This document shows positions 33,696 through 44,773 of a stretch of 64,000 nucleotides of DNA, piece after piece. The stretch comes from Euphorbia lathyris (lineage: Eukaryota; Streptophyta; Magnoliopsida; Malpighiales; Euphorbiaceae). The first letter of the stretch is position 1, and the number at the start of each line of letters is the position of its first letter. The stretch is from the NCBI RefSeq assembly GCF_963576675.1, contig NC_088911.1, positions 78,459,256 through 78,523,255 on the forward strand, given 5' to 3'. The translations under genes were made by a program, and so were the position numbers. Under the pieces are notes generated by a model, which did no database searches, had not been told where the DNA came from, and saw nothing but the letters and a program-made list of their open reading frames with translations.

Positions 33696-35113
33696 TAGAT
33701 CAGCAGTTGGCAATATCTGAGAAACTACCTCTAGTGCAGATTCCACCTGTGGCAGTCACAGTTGCTGATGGCAGATAGCTTTTGGTTAACACCAGATGTG
33801 AAGATTGTTCATGGACTATGCAAGGAATGAACTTTTCCTTCCCTCTCAGAACTCTCGAGCTAAAAGATTATGACATGATACTGGGATCGGATTGGATGAA
33901 GCAACACACACAAGTGACCTTTGACTTTGAGAGTCACATGCTACTGATTCATAAGAATAAAAATGAGATTGTTCTTAATGGCATTCGTAGGGAGATGAAG
34001 TTGAAGGCTATGATATTGAAGTCTCTCAACCACATTGTCTCTAAGAAGTGGAAGGGAGTGACTTCCAAACTGTTTCTCATGTTAGTTGCACCAGTGCAGG
34101 AAGAATCAGTTCAAGAAACTGATCTGCATCAGTTACCTCCTGAATTTCAGCCTTTAATTATGCATTATAAGTCTATTTTTCAGCCCCCCCACCAAACTTC
34201 CACCCTATAGATCGCATGACCATTCAATACCACTGAAAAATGGCACTGATCCAGTTAATTTAAGACCCTACAAGTATTCACATTACCAAAAGAATGAGAT
34301 AGAGAGGTTGATTACTGAAATGTTAGACAATGGGGTCATTCAACCTAGCAAAAGTCCATATGCATCCCCTGTCCTACTAGTTAAAAAGAAAGAGGGAACC
34401 TGGAGATTTTGTGTGGACTATAGAGAGCTTAATAAGACGGATCAGGATAAAATGTGTTTTAGTATTCTTTGATGACATTCTCATATATAGTTCATCTATT
34501 GAGGAACACTATAAGCATTTACATATGGTATTTGAGCTGTTGGCACAACATCGGTTGTTTGCTAAAGCTTCCAAATGTGATTTTGGCACATCACATATAG
34601 CCTATCTAGGGAATATTATTTCAGCTGCATGTGTTGCTACTGGCCCTTTGAAAATTTCTGTTATGGTCAACTGGCCTGTTCCTTCTATTCTAAAGGGGCT
34701 CAGAGGGTTTCTAGGCCTCACTGGCTATTATAAAAGGTTTATTAAGGGTTATGGGGAGCTCAGTAGACCTTTAACAGATCTCTTGAAGAAGGATCAATTC
34801 TGCTAGAGTGAACAAGCTACATTGGCCTTCAATAACCTCAAGCAGATAATGACTACTGCTCCTGTTTTGGCTCTACCATTGTTCCAATCACCACTCTTAC
34901 TCTTGTCAAAGATGGTGAACTCTACATTGAACCGGCTAAGGTCTTGAATACTCGCTATACTTATATTGATGGTGAGTCTGTTTTTCAGTTGTTGATACAG
35001 TGGGTTGGGATGCCTAGCATCAATGCCACTTAGGAGCCAGAATTTATGCTTCATGCTCAACTTCCTGAATTCATGCATTCTTGGGGACAAGAATGTGCTC
35101 TTGGGGGAGGCAT
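33696..35113 (+). pseudogene. Gypsy pol remnant: protease end, RT halves, chromodomain-like tail
   Basis: Continues the protease (LDQQLAISEKLPLVQ ... YDMILGSDWMKQHTQVTFD). It then gives the RT N-part ([18 protein letters not shown] ... [20 protein letters not shown]), jumps to [13 protein letters not shown] and the GFLGLTGYYKRFIKGYGELS part. RT sequence between YREL and the FDD motif is missing. After TAPVLALP it goes straight to LTLVKDGELYIEPAKVLNTR ... LLIQWVGMPSINAT, which resembles the chromodomain-like C-terminus of chromovirus integrase. RNase H and the integrase core are therefore deleted. Stops and shifts are present. Confidence 0.85.
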
Positions 35114-35453
35114 TGTCATATATGCGCATACGAACAAGAAATTGAAGGATTGAATTGACTCTTTGCCTTATAGTTAATTACAGTTATTGTAGTTGTTCTG
35201 TATTGTAACTCTATGAGCTATTCTGTCACTATGACGTTTATTAGTTAACGATAGAATTTGTTATGCCAGCTATTGTATTCCAGCTGCATAACTGTTTTCC
35301 TTGTCGTTTTCCCTATTTAGAGAAAGGACCTCTGTACGAATCTATTATGCAAATGATTAATGAATTCCTTCATTCATTCTCTCTAAATTCTCTCTTCCTT
35401 ACCTCACTATTCTTTTCCTCTAAATTCTTTCAGTCAGAAACCTAGACCTGACA
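35114..35453 (+). repeat. Right LTR of gypsy element (340 bp)
   Basis: Begins TGTCATATATGC after the polypurine stretch CTTGGGGGAGG and ends CCTGACA before target copy CCCCA. Confidence 0.88.
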
Positions 35454-35576
35454 CCCCATCCCCCACCGCTCCTTTTTCCTAAAGTAGTGCCTCGAATAGA
35501 AATTTCAAGAGAAACGCATGAAATTGTTCATTGGTCCATTTAATTCTTTCAATGTTAATCTTATCTTCTTGACTCA
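35454..35576 (-). pseudogene. Harbinger ORF1, N-terminal part
   Basis: ATG at 35576 opens MSQEDKINIERIKWTNEQFH, the start of a Myb/SANT-like domain. An acceptor-like TTTAATTATAG lies 7 bases upstream. A TAG and a frame change occur just before the gypsy insertion point. Across the insertion the reading resumes with WGNNGWLW. Confidence 0.7.
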
Positions 35577-36545
35577 TAGTGCTACCTATAATTAAAAAAA
35601 GTACAATGGTTTGAATATACCAATCTTATTAAATTGCCTTCACCAAGTACTCTAACATAGGAAATAACACTATGCCAAAACCCTCTTCAGACGACGGTTA
35701 AAAACCGTCGTCCCGCGAGGTATAAATCTGTCACGGGGCTCTCTGCCGTCTATTTCACCTTCAGACGACGCTCAGGTTCTGTCATGTTTCGTCATCACAC
35801 ATGACATTAACCTATTTTCTTACTGTCATCTTTCCCTTGTTACGATGCAGCTTATTTATTACTGTCGTCACCTTTAATGTCATCACATGACATTCTGACA
35901 ATTAAAACCGCTAGGTTAGCGTGTGGGAAATTGGCATATTTAATTTGAGATGGCAGTTTGTATAATAAATTCTGCTGTTATAGCCTGTTTAGATGGCACG
36001 GGTCTTAATCAACCATGTCAAAGGAGTTTTTTTCATATGACAGAAACATTTTTTTAATGTCTTTTTATTGCTGTTTAGATGATATTTTTAAAAATTAAAA
36101 TGTCACTTTATGCCTTCTTCTTCGTTTGAATTTCTGGTTTTTATACCTGAATACAGAAACATTCTAAAATATGAAGATTAAATTCTGTATAACAATGGTT
36201 TCAATTTTATTAGAGACCAATACTCATAATATGTTTACATTTGTGCCTAACGTCAATCCATATCTTGAATAACCAATACATTTCTGAATTAAAACACAAA
36301 AATAATAACCAATATCTTCAATAAGTCAATCCATATCTTGGAGTAATAATTAGGCTTATAATCCCAAAGGTCTTGCTATCTGCAAAAGCCAAGTAGGTCA
36401 TTAATATTACACACAACCCTAAACTCAGTAGTAATTACGTGACCCTTCCCCTAACACGACCTTTCATTTACCACAATCATATCACTATAAATATATGCAT
36501 CATAATTCAGAATCATACCTTCAACAGCCAGAAAACTTACCAACA

Positions 36546-37264
36546 ATGGATCCCCTTGTGGAAACTCCAGGAGAAATAATTGCTGACTTGAATAAGTTGT
36601 ACATGGAGAACCCAGAGTGGCTTCTAGCCATCAATGGTACGTATGTCAATCCATAGTTGTTCTGTAACCCTTCCTGGTTTCTTCTATGTATTTCTAATGA
36701 TTCTTCTTGGGTGATAACGTACAGGTCCTCTCGATGGTAACTTCTTCAAATGGTCGATCAGAATGAAAGGCCCCCCAATACACCCCATATGAAAGGGGTG
36801 TATTTGAAATCAGAATCATCTACCATCCGGATTTCCCAAACAGACCTGCAAGAGTAATCTTAACTCAGATCAGTAAGATATAATCACTTATATGAAACAT
36901 ACACTAATACATCTCTCCTCTTATTCTCAGTTTTGTTTCCGGAATAGGATATATCATCCTAACGTGGCTCCTCAAGGGTTGATTCATCTTCCCCGTATCC
37001 TTAATAACTATCGCTTTTCCACTTCCACGGTATAATACAACCATTTATCTATTTCATTTGATAAACATACAACATCATATTTTTCTTCTAATTATTCTAT
37101 GCATTTTGTAGTGTCTGTGGCACATATATGATCTACTTCTACAGCCCCACAGTGAGGAGCCATTTCCTAGGCAAGAAGCAGTTGCTGAGCAATACCGCAA
37201 CAACAGGGAAGAGTATAAGGGGATCGCCCGGATATGGACTGAGGAGTATGCAAAGTGTATATGA
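36546..37264 (+). pseudogene. Captured E2 (ubiquitin-conjugating)-like gene, copy B
   Basis: Exon 1 (36546-36636, MDPLVETPGEIIADL ... NPEWLLAING) is followed by a GT donor and an ACAG acceptor at 36724. Exon 2 reads GPLDGNFFKWSIRMKGPP, has one frame change, then YTPYERGVFEIRIIYHPDF, the E2 core. Exon 3 (about 36941) gives RIYHPNVAPQGLIHLPRIL, where the E2 active-site Cys of G-x-I-C-L is His. Exon 4 (37112-37264) is intact: a helix block with AVAEQYRNNREEYKG and IWTEEYAKCI before TGA, the normal E2 C-terminal helices. Less damaged than copy A. Without Cys it could not form a thioester; it would resemble a UEV-type inactive E2 at best. Whether the frame change is spliced out is unknown. Confidence 0.75.
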
Positions 37265-38159
37265 GGGCGTCCAAATCTCCTAAACTATCTTGGCTAAGAG
37301 AAAGGAGAATCGGAAGGCAATGTGAGCTCCAAATATGATTCTCATTCCAATTCCAAATTTCCTTTCTGTAGTCAAAATAGTTAAGGAGCTTTGGACCTTT
37401 AATTCCCCCCCCCCTTTTAACGTAGAGCTTTGTGCTCCTAAACTGACCCTTTTATAATGCTTCTTCCACTTGGTAATGAGGGTTATGATGCTGTCACCAC
37501 AAGGGACTCTGTTTGTGCTGAATATGAAGGGTGTTCAAATCTCCTAAGCTGTCTTGACTAAGTGAAAGGAGAATTGAAAGGCAATGTGATATCCAAATGT
37601 GGTTCTCATTCCAATTCCAAATTTCCTTTCACTAGTCAAAACAGCTAAGGAACTTTGGACTGTCAATTACAACCGAAAGGCAACACTCATCCCCCTATTT
37701 GTAATATAACGTAGAGCTTTGCTATTCAGTTTGTATGTATATGCAAGTAGACTAAACTGGCCCTTTACAATGCTCCTTCCACTTGGGTTGTACTCGTGGT
37801 ACTCTAAACTTGGTAATGAGGTTTATGATGTTGTCAAAACAATGGACTCTGTTTGTGCTGAATGCATCATAAACCTATCGACATATTTAATGTTGTCGTT
37901 ATAATATCAAACCGAGTGGAAAGGAACATAGTAAGAGTATGGCCAATGCACATACATAACCCTTTATGTAGAGCTTGTTATTCAGTTCGTATGTATGTAT
38001 ATTCTATTTAATCAAAATATATCTTATCATTTGCAAGCCATATCAGTACATGCAATTAGCCTAAATTTACCCTTTAATACATGCTTCATACATGCTTCAT
38101 AAACGAATTGCATTCAGAATCCTTACTTATCATTTCAAATAAAAATGAGCCAGTTGAGT

Positions 38160-38960
38160 TCATAACATTTTCAGCTTTAAGAGTATGCCTAACATGCTAT
38201 AACAAGTAGACAACTTATTTAAGTAGACATGTATATTCAAGTGAACATGCTATAACAAGTAGACAACTTATTCGTGCATGTCTATTCCTTACTTATTCAA
38301 GACAACTTATTCCTTACTTATCATCATAGGTCATGTTCAATTTCAAAAAGAGTATGGTGATATCTTATCATTTGCAAGCCATATTAGTACATGCAATTAG
38401 CCTAAATTTACCTTTTAATACATGCTTCATACATGCTCAATGACCCTTTTACAATGTTCCTCGTACACATACTCATACAGAACCTCAAACATAAACATCA
38501 ACAGAACATCATAGATAAACATGTTTCTTACACATACACATACTCAATCACTTATAGCAGTATAACTCATAGGTGTAAGAGTAGTGCCAATCTCAATGAA
38601 CATTCAAAGCTTTAGAGTATGCCTAATCAGCCACATGCTTAATGACCCTTTTACAATGTTCCTCTAATATTTGATGCATGATTAATAAGCTACATGCCCA
38701 AATGAACAATCGTACACATACTCATATAGAACCTCAAACATAAACATCAACAGAGCATCATATATAAGCATGTTTCATACACATACACATACTCAATCAC
38801 TTCTAGCAGTATAACTCATAGGTGTAAGAGTAGTGTCAATCTCAATGAACATTCAAAGCTTTAGAGTATGCCTAATATGCCACATGCTTAATGATCATTC
38901 ATACATAAACTCTATGAGTCCTAGCTTCCTAAACAGTTATATCTAACCAATCAGTTCATA
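38160..38960. repeat. Internal repeat array of CACTA B
   Basis: Words such as AATGAACATTCAAAGCTTTA, GAGTATGCCTAAT, CACATACTCAATCACTT and ACAGAACATCATA recur two to four times in blocks of roughly 180-240 bases. They are the inverted counterparts of the array in element A. Confidence 0.75.
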
Positions 38961-39544
38961 CCAATTATTTCATCATCACCCAAAACATCATACATATATG
39001 TAATCGTTCAGTTCAAACCCACATAACAATATATACACTAAATCAGGCTAGTTTCCTAAATCAATGAGTTCTAGGTTCCAAAACAGTACATCAAACATAC
39101 ACAATCACTTCTAAAGGCATGACCAATCAATTCAAACCAACATAACATTAACATATATTCAGTAAGTTAAAGAAATCTTCCCATATGCTAAAGGCATGAA
39201 CCGATTGATAATCTCTTCAGCCAGCCTTCCCATGTACTGAAGCATTCTTACTATCCCTGCAAATAGTGTTCAAATAAAAAGGAATCAGATGAGTTCATAC
39301 CATCTACTATATCAGGCACTGTCTTGCCCTAGATTAAAAAAGATAAAGACCCAAGCTTTACAGCAGTGAATCTAAATACAATAAAATCAATGTAGCTAAG
39401 CGAGAGATCTAAACCTTTCAATGATAGGTCTGAAAATCACAAGATCCTTATACCAGCTGCTGAAATCGACATACACAAAAGTAAATCGGATGAGAAAAAG
39501 ATAGAGTAAGGAACAATGATACATCTAGGAACGAAGAAAATATG

Positions 39545-39690
39545 GCTAACCAGTATCGTGTTTCGAGCTCACCCAGTGATTGCATGTTCAACTCAACCAT
39601 GGAGATAGAGAGGGATGAGAGGGATGAAGCTTGCATAACCTAAATCGGGGTTTGGGATTGAGAGAGGGTTTATATATCAGCTGAAATTTC
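39545..39690 (-). promoter_or_regulatory. Putative CACTA B promoter and first exon
   Basis: Minus-strand ATATATAAACC (about 39680) precedes an ATG-containing block (MQASSLSSLSISMVELNMQS, from 39636) with a TACTG|GTTAGCC donor-like end. The same arrangement exists in element A. Confidence 0.4.
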
Positions 39691-40013
39691 AGTCAAATGA
39701 TATAGAGCGCCTAAAATTTGGTATGGCCGCGTAAGTGAAATTTCATTTGCCGCTTTTTTGTTTTCGGCATACAATGACATTCATTTATTAGAAGTGTCAT
39801 CTGTTGAGCGCATCAAATTTAACGAAAACGCGCGTTTTCTTTGGATGACAGGATTCTGTAATCGTAATGTCATCTGAGGATCGAGCGTATTTTTTATTTC
39901 GCCTTAAGATGACATACAGTTAAAATACTGTCACGAAAAATATTCAGACGACACGAAAACAACTGTCTATCATGTATCTTGTGTCATGTGAAAGGGAAAA
40001 TGGCATAGTGTAA

Positions 40014-40614
40014 CACAATTAATACCATGTTAAAGACACAAAATAAAGTATTAAATTTCTCTCATGTTTTACATCAGACCCTTACAAATTAATGAGCCCC
40101 ATCCCACCATGCGATCATGTAAAGTTTGAGGTTAAGGAATACAGTAGGTAAGAATTATTAAGAAAAGATCTTGAACAATGGCATATTAAACATAGGAAAG
40201 ACAATCATAATGCACAAGTCATGGAAATCAGAGTTTTGTATTCAGTTAAGGTTTACTTTCTTCACTTGATATCTAGGTTCTAAATTTTCAGTACATATCC
40301 AAGGCATAAAAAAAATATATATTATATAAGAAGAATGTTGACATTTTTGTAGAAAAAGAATTAGCAAAGAGAAAGAATTAGCAGGGAGAAAGAAGAATAA
40401 AAGAAGAAAATAATAAGTAGGAGTGTAAATATAGAGATTTGACTAACCTTTAAGTTCTAAACTGGCTTAAAAAGAAACCGATTTCTTACTGTAGTCTGCA
40501 ACAATACCCACTCCTAAGAAATCTAGCCACAATGCAGATGAATGATGGTTAACGATTGGAGCATTCTGATTTATTGAATCTGATTTTATACTTGGAAAGA
40601 TCAATCCTTGTAAG
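40014..40614. other. Spacer, possibly Harbinger flank
   Basis: AT-rich, no ORF of note. It should be the continuation of the sequence left of element B, because the TSD TAA joins 35667 to 40014. No Harbinger terminus was found in it. Confidence 0.4.
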
Positions 40615-40623
40615 GTTAGGATT

Positions 40624-41168
40624 AGACCTCGGCATGGGCCGGGCTCCGACCGGGCCTGTCGGGCTTGTGATAAAACTTGATAAGCCCAACCCAAGCCCAC
40701 ACTAATTAGAGTCGGGCTCGGGCGGGCTCGGGTCTAAAAAAGGAATTCCAAGCCCGCCCGCCCAAGTCCATATCTATATTAAAAAAAAATCAATTAAAAT
40801 AAAATACTCACTTTTTTTAATAAAAAATAATAAACATAATAGTTAATAAGTCTTAGAAAATTATAATAAACTAATAGTTAAATTCAAAATAAAATTACAA
40901 CATAACAATAAAAAATAGATAGAGTTAGAGAGTATATATATGAGACATTTAAATAAATATTAAATTTATAAATGTATATATAGATAACGGGCCGGACCGG
41001 GCCAGGCCCGACGGATATTTATATAGCCCAAACCCGTCCATTTTCTAGGCGGGCTTATTCGAGCTTGGGCCAGGCCGGGCCTGACACTAATTTTATATAT
41101 CCAGACCCGGCTAAATGGGCCTGGGCTCGGATCGGACGGGCGGGCTCATCGGCTCATGGCGAGGTCTA
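40624..41168. mobile_element. hAT-like MITE with GC-rich ends
   Basis: Flanked by GTTAGGATT on both sides (40615-40623 and 41169-41177), an 8-9-bp duplication as made by hAT elements. Inverted ends read AGACCTCGGCATGGGCCG and, from the right, TAGACCTCGCCATGAGCCG. The ends hold GGGCCGG/CGGGCTCGGG words around an AT-rich core. Non-coding. Confidence 0.85.
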
Positions 41169-41627
41169 GTTAGGATTAATAGGTCATATAGAATTTGAAT
41201 TAAGATGAAAGTAGAAATTGAATCCTTTTAAAAGCTAAACACGGATGAAACAGAAAATTTCACATTTGATTGAATGGGGTCTGTCATTTTCTAAAAATTT
41301 ACTAGTTGTTTTTATAATAAGATTTAGGATTTTAAGGACAATATTTATGAACTTTTTTTTAGTGAAACTATATTACTTACGCACATTATATTTTATTTGT
41401 TGAATTGTTTGAATGATATTATGGTTGAAATATTTAATATTTATATATTTTAAAAATATACCTTATAACATTCAAAAAAAAAAAAATATATACCTTATAA
41501 ATATATGTGTTTTTATACGTGTTTTAAAATATAGTATAATATATATTTTAATTGAATTTAAATAAAATTTTATTGATTTATAACTAAAAAATATAAATAA
41601 TGGCTATTTCCACCTGACCACCGCTTA

Positions 41628-42035
41628 GGGCTTGTTTGGATGGAGGTATTTTAAAGTAAGTGAGGGTAAGTGAGGGTAGCTAATCTTTGTTTGTTTTGAT
41701 GTGTAATTGAATATAATAGTAAGTGAGGGTAGGTGAGGTGAAATTTTGTTGATTTTCTTTACACCCCAAATTGGAGGGTAGGGAGGTGATAGATTTTTCT
41801 TTTCAGAAATTTCACTCTATATTTTATTTTAAAATAAGACATTGTTTGGATATAAAAGTAATTTTATATATAACTTACCTTACTTTACTTTACCTTACCA
41901 TCAAACCAAACACAATTACATTATTAAACCATCACTTATCTTACCTTCTATCCAAACATAACAAATTATTTCATTAACTTCACCTACCTTACCCTACCTT
42001 AGTTTACTTTAAAATACCCCCATCCAAACAATGCC
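41628..42035. mobile_element. Tourist-like MITE
   Basis: Inverted ends GGGCTTGTTTGGATGGAGGT and, from the right, GGCATTGTTTGGATGGGGGT, followed by shared TATTTTAAAGTAA. Flanks TTA and TAA suit the Harbinger target set but are not an exact copy. The interior is repeated TTACCTTACCCTACC-like sequence. Confidence 0.7.
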
Positions 42036-42145
42036 TAAGTTGTAGGGTTTGAGTATTTGGCATGGAGAGTTGTGCGAGGTTAGTTTCTCTGCTTCCGTTT
42101 TAACTTTCCTGTTGACTTTGACTCTAATTAAGTAGATTCTTTTAG

Positions 42146-42693
42146 TGGGCTGCTATATATCGCACCCAAATTTCGGTCCACCGCCCATTTTTGACATATT
42201 TGCCCTCCTCACTTTTTCTAACAAAAAATTAAAATTTTCTCAAATCCTCTCTACCTTCTTAGGTTTCTCAAATTTCTCCACATTTTTAGCCTGAACGGGC
42301 AGCCTGCTCGTTTCACCATGGGTGGAAACGGGCAGCGCGTACTGCCCGTTCCGTTGGTGGAACGGGTGGCGCGTACTGCCCGTTCCCTAGGCCGAACGGG
42401 TAGTTCATCCGTTCGGCCTACGGAGCTAGAGTACGCTCTACCCGTTCAGGCAAAAACCGAAAAAAAAATTTAAAATTAATCAGACACGTATTTAAGAATC
42501 GTAATATTTTCTCGTGTTCGAAATCATTATCTTCGGGAATGCTTGGGTCCATTTTGGATCCATTTTTGTAAAATCCGGGATTTGTGCTCGGGAGAGAGAG
42601 CTTTTAAGGTTTTGGATGAAATAAAATGGGAAGGGCAAATATGTCAAAAATAGGCGGTGGACCGGAATTTAGGTGCGGTGAATAGCAATACCC
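42146..42693. mobile_element. Mutator-like MITE with GC-rich core
   Basis: Inverted ends of about 60 bases share CGGTCCACCGCC and TTTTTGACATATTTGCCCT. Nine-base flanks TTCTTTTAG (42137-42145) and TTCTTTTAA (42694-42702) differ at one position, fitting a Mutator-type duplication. The core (about 42290-42450) has repeated ACGGGCAG...GCGCGTACTGCCCGTTC palindromes, far richer in G+C than the surroundings. No ORF. Confidence 0.8.
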
Positions 42694-42729
42694 TTCTTTT
42701 AAGTGAACAAGGCAGGAACTCAACCATCC

Positions 42730-43145
42730 ACTTACACTTCCGGGGTGTTTGTTATAAAGGATTTAGGAGGTGAGATAGGGATAAAAAAAATACGAGATAA
42801 GTTATTTCGTGTTTGTTTGGGAGATAGAAGAGTGAGACAGACGAGAGATAAGCCTCTTATCTCTCAAATCCTATACCCAAGAAGGGGATAGTATAAGAAA
42901 GTGGAATAAGCTACTACGATTCTAATAGAATAGAAAAATTCATCTAATCCCTCAATTTAATGTTATGCAGTTTAAATAAGGTTAAAATAGTAAAATGTAT
43001 TATTTTATTACTATCTCTATCCCACATACCAAACATTGAATAATAATTTTTTACTATCATATTTTTATCTCTATTCCAACCATTTATCCATATCTTATCC
43101 CAACCTTTATCCTTATCTCTATCCCAGTAGAATACCAAACGTCTC
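42730..43145. mobile_element. Probable MITE
   Basis: Left GGGGTGTTTGTTATAAAGGA and right TGGGATAGAGATAAGGATA-type words (read inverted) with ACCAAACGTCTC form weakly matching ends. Inner sequence is rich in TATCTCTATCCC. The TSD was not resolved. Confidence 0.4.
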
Positions 43146-43619
43146 GTTGAATCAATTTCTTTTTGAATGAAATACCATTGGATAATATAATGCTAACACT
43201 TTGAGGTTCTCAAACATGGAATCCAATTTTTTTTTATTATAGGTGTCATGCGTAACATTTATACACTAAAACAAAAATGGAAAAAAAAATATGATTTTTT
43301 AAAAAATTTATTAATATTTAATGCTAATTTAAAGACATTATATTAAAAAATAAAAATTTAAGAGAATAAAAATACATTTTTAATGATGAGTATATACAAT
43401 TACATAAATTTCGGTATATATATACTTCATAAACTTTATTAAAACTATGTCGATTAAATTTGAAATTAAAAAATAAGTTTTTTTATGTAAATAACTAGGG
43501 ACAATTTGTACTTTCATCTACAAAAACACATGGAAGGACGAAAGAGTTGATTAAAATACAACTCAAGGACCTTATAATAATAGGATGGACCCGGTCTTTA
43601 TTAAGTTCCCCTTTGAACC
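43146..43619. other. AT-rich spacer
   Basis: No gene or element boundary recognised. Confidence 0.5.
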
Positions 43620-44040
43620 TAGCATAATAAAAAAATAACTAACAGGCTTAGAAGACTAGCAGTTCTACTAAGAGGATAAGAGTGAGTTGGCAAAGGCTAT
43701 TCTTTCTTATCATTCCTTCCCTGGATCTGACAGTGCTAAGTAAGCCTAAATAACATTACCAGTAATTCGAGGCAAGCGCATAAGAGAGCTAGCTTGTATA
43801 AGAGTCATAAGAGGACTAAGAATAAGAAAGGTCCAACTCGTACTAAAGCTATCGGTACTACTCTTCCTAAATTCCTAACGTGGATAAGGCGTCTCCTATG
43901 TTTACCGTGTCTAACAGTAAGATCAGCTCTCCCCTAAATAGCTAGATAATCTCCCAGGCAAGCTAGTTCTTTAGCAAAATCAGTCTTCTTTCAAGCAAGC
44001 TATGAATAAGAGAGATAGGTCAAAGGTAAAGGACCTACTA
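43620..44040. other. Block of distinct composition, possible organelle-derived DNA
   Basis: About 420 bases with balanced composition and many AGCTAG, AAGCAAGC and TTCTTTC words, unlike the AT-rich neighbours. It resembles the non-coding style of plant mitochondrial DNA. No mitochondrial gene is present, so this is only a suggestion. Confidence 0.25.
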
Positions 44041-44092
44041 GTATGTTAAGCAAAAACATAAGGATTTAATAATTATTTACCCTTTTTTTATA

Positions 44093-44593
44093 AGATGTGT
44101 AAAAATACCTCTAATGTGTTGGGTCAGGAGCAATTTTACTTATAACGTCTAAAATAGTGCAATTTTATTCGTAACTTTGGCAGCCAAGAGCAATTTTACA
44201 CCTAACGTTCATAAGTTGGGTCAATTTCAAACATTATTATAAAGCACATATATTTTGTTCCTTATTCTTTACTAATTGCATATCAGTTGGTTCTATAAAA
44301 AATATTTCATATTTTTTTGTATTTAATAATAGAATTCGAGATTAATATTTTTCAATTTGGCTAAATATTTAATTTTTTTTTGTCTAACTCGCAAAAACAA
44401 ATAGTATATTTTTTTTTATAAAATTCAGGTTTGATCATATGTTTGTGATTTGTTATTAATGAGTGATAAAATAGCGTACAAATATAAAGCTAAGATTACA
44501 AGATTCATAACCGAAAAAATAGTTTATTAAATAATTTCTCAAATTGCTCTTAACTGCCAACATTAGAGATAAAACTGCACCATTTTAAATATT
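44093..44593. mobile_element. MITE family M, copy 1 (partial)
   Basis: Carries GGGTCAGGAGCAATTTTAC, ACGTCTAAAATAGTGCAATT and AGCCAAGAGCAATTTTAC, shared with copies at 45603 and 46213. It is interrupted at ATTAA by a Harbinger-type end at 44594. The left end is degraded (TGTGTAAAAATACC). Confidence 0.65.
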
Positions 44594-44773
44594 AAGGGTC
44601 TGTTTGGTTCAGCTGTTAGCTAGTAGCTGTTAGATGTTTACAGTTGCAGTAAGCTGTTAGCTGTTGCTGTTAACTGTTTGTTAATGATTGTTTAATTACT
44701 TGTGTTCGGTAAAATTATACTGAACTATTGCTGTTCGGATTTAAAATGTCTAAAATAGACTTGTTTTAAATTA
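44594..44773. mobile_element. Harbinger-type MITE fragment
   Basis: After ATTAA comes GGGTCTGTTTGGTTCAGCTG and TTAGCTAGTAGCTGTTAG, nearly the same terminus as at 28165. It is broken at 44774 by the foldback element, and the remainder after 45588 is unclear. Confidence 0.65.

Larger units (their letters stand above)
31210..35453 (+). mobile_element. Ty3/gypsy (chromovirus-like) element with internal deletions
   Basis: Bounded by the 5-bp TSD CCCCA (31205-31209 and 35454-35458). The left LTR starts TGTCACATATGC and the right LTR TGTCATATATGC. Gag-pol is on the + strand in the order gag, protease, RT, C-terminal chromodomain-like region. The left LTR is truncated and fused directly to gag. The middle of RT, all of RNase H and most of integrase are deleted. 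A solo LTR sits inside the protease. It inserted into Harbinger ORF1. Confidence 0.9.
28165..35667 (-). mobile_element. PIF/Harbinger element, invaded and truncated
   Basis: Left terminus GGTCTGTTTGGTTCAGCTGTTAGC follows TAA, the usual Harbinger target triplet; the same terminus occurs at 44594. On the minus strand it holds two genes: a Myb/SANT-like ORF1 (35576 to 30301, split by a gypsy element) and a DDE nuclease (30042 to 28677). A SINE sits near the left end (28288-28425). The right terminus was not found; the sequence runs into CACTA element B at 35668 and may continue after 40010. Both genes contain stops, and the nuclease has lost a catalytic Asp, so the copy is dead. Confidence 0.82.
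35668..40010. mobile_element. CACTA element B, non-autonomous, with gene capture
   Basis: Begins CACTATGCC (35668) and ends AATGGCATAGTG (40010), with a perfect 3-bp TSD TAA (35665-35667 and 40011-40013). Its 35.69-36.45-kb end is the inverted counterpart of the right end of element A (ACGACGGTTAAAAACCGTCG hairpin, ATGACA/TGTCAT subterminal words). The 39.6-40.0-kb end matches the left end of A. It carries the E2-like gene and the internal repeat array but no LTR fragment and no transposase. It lies next to Harbinger ORF1. Confidence 0.93.

Noticed and set aside
39448..39636. Small minus-strand gene
   Set aside because: Only a possible first exon of the CACTA transcript; not conserved as a frame in element A.
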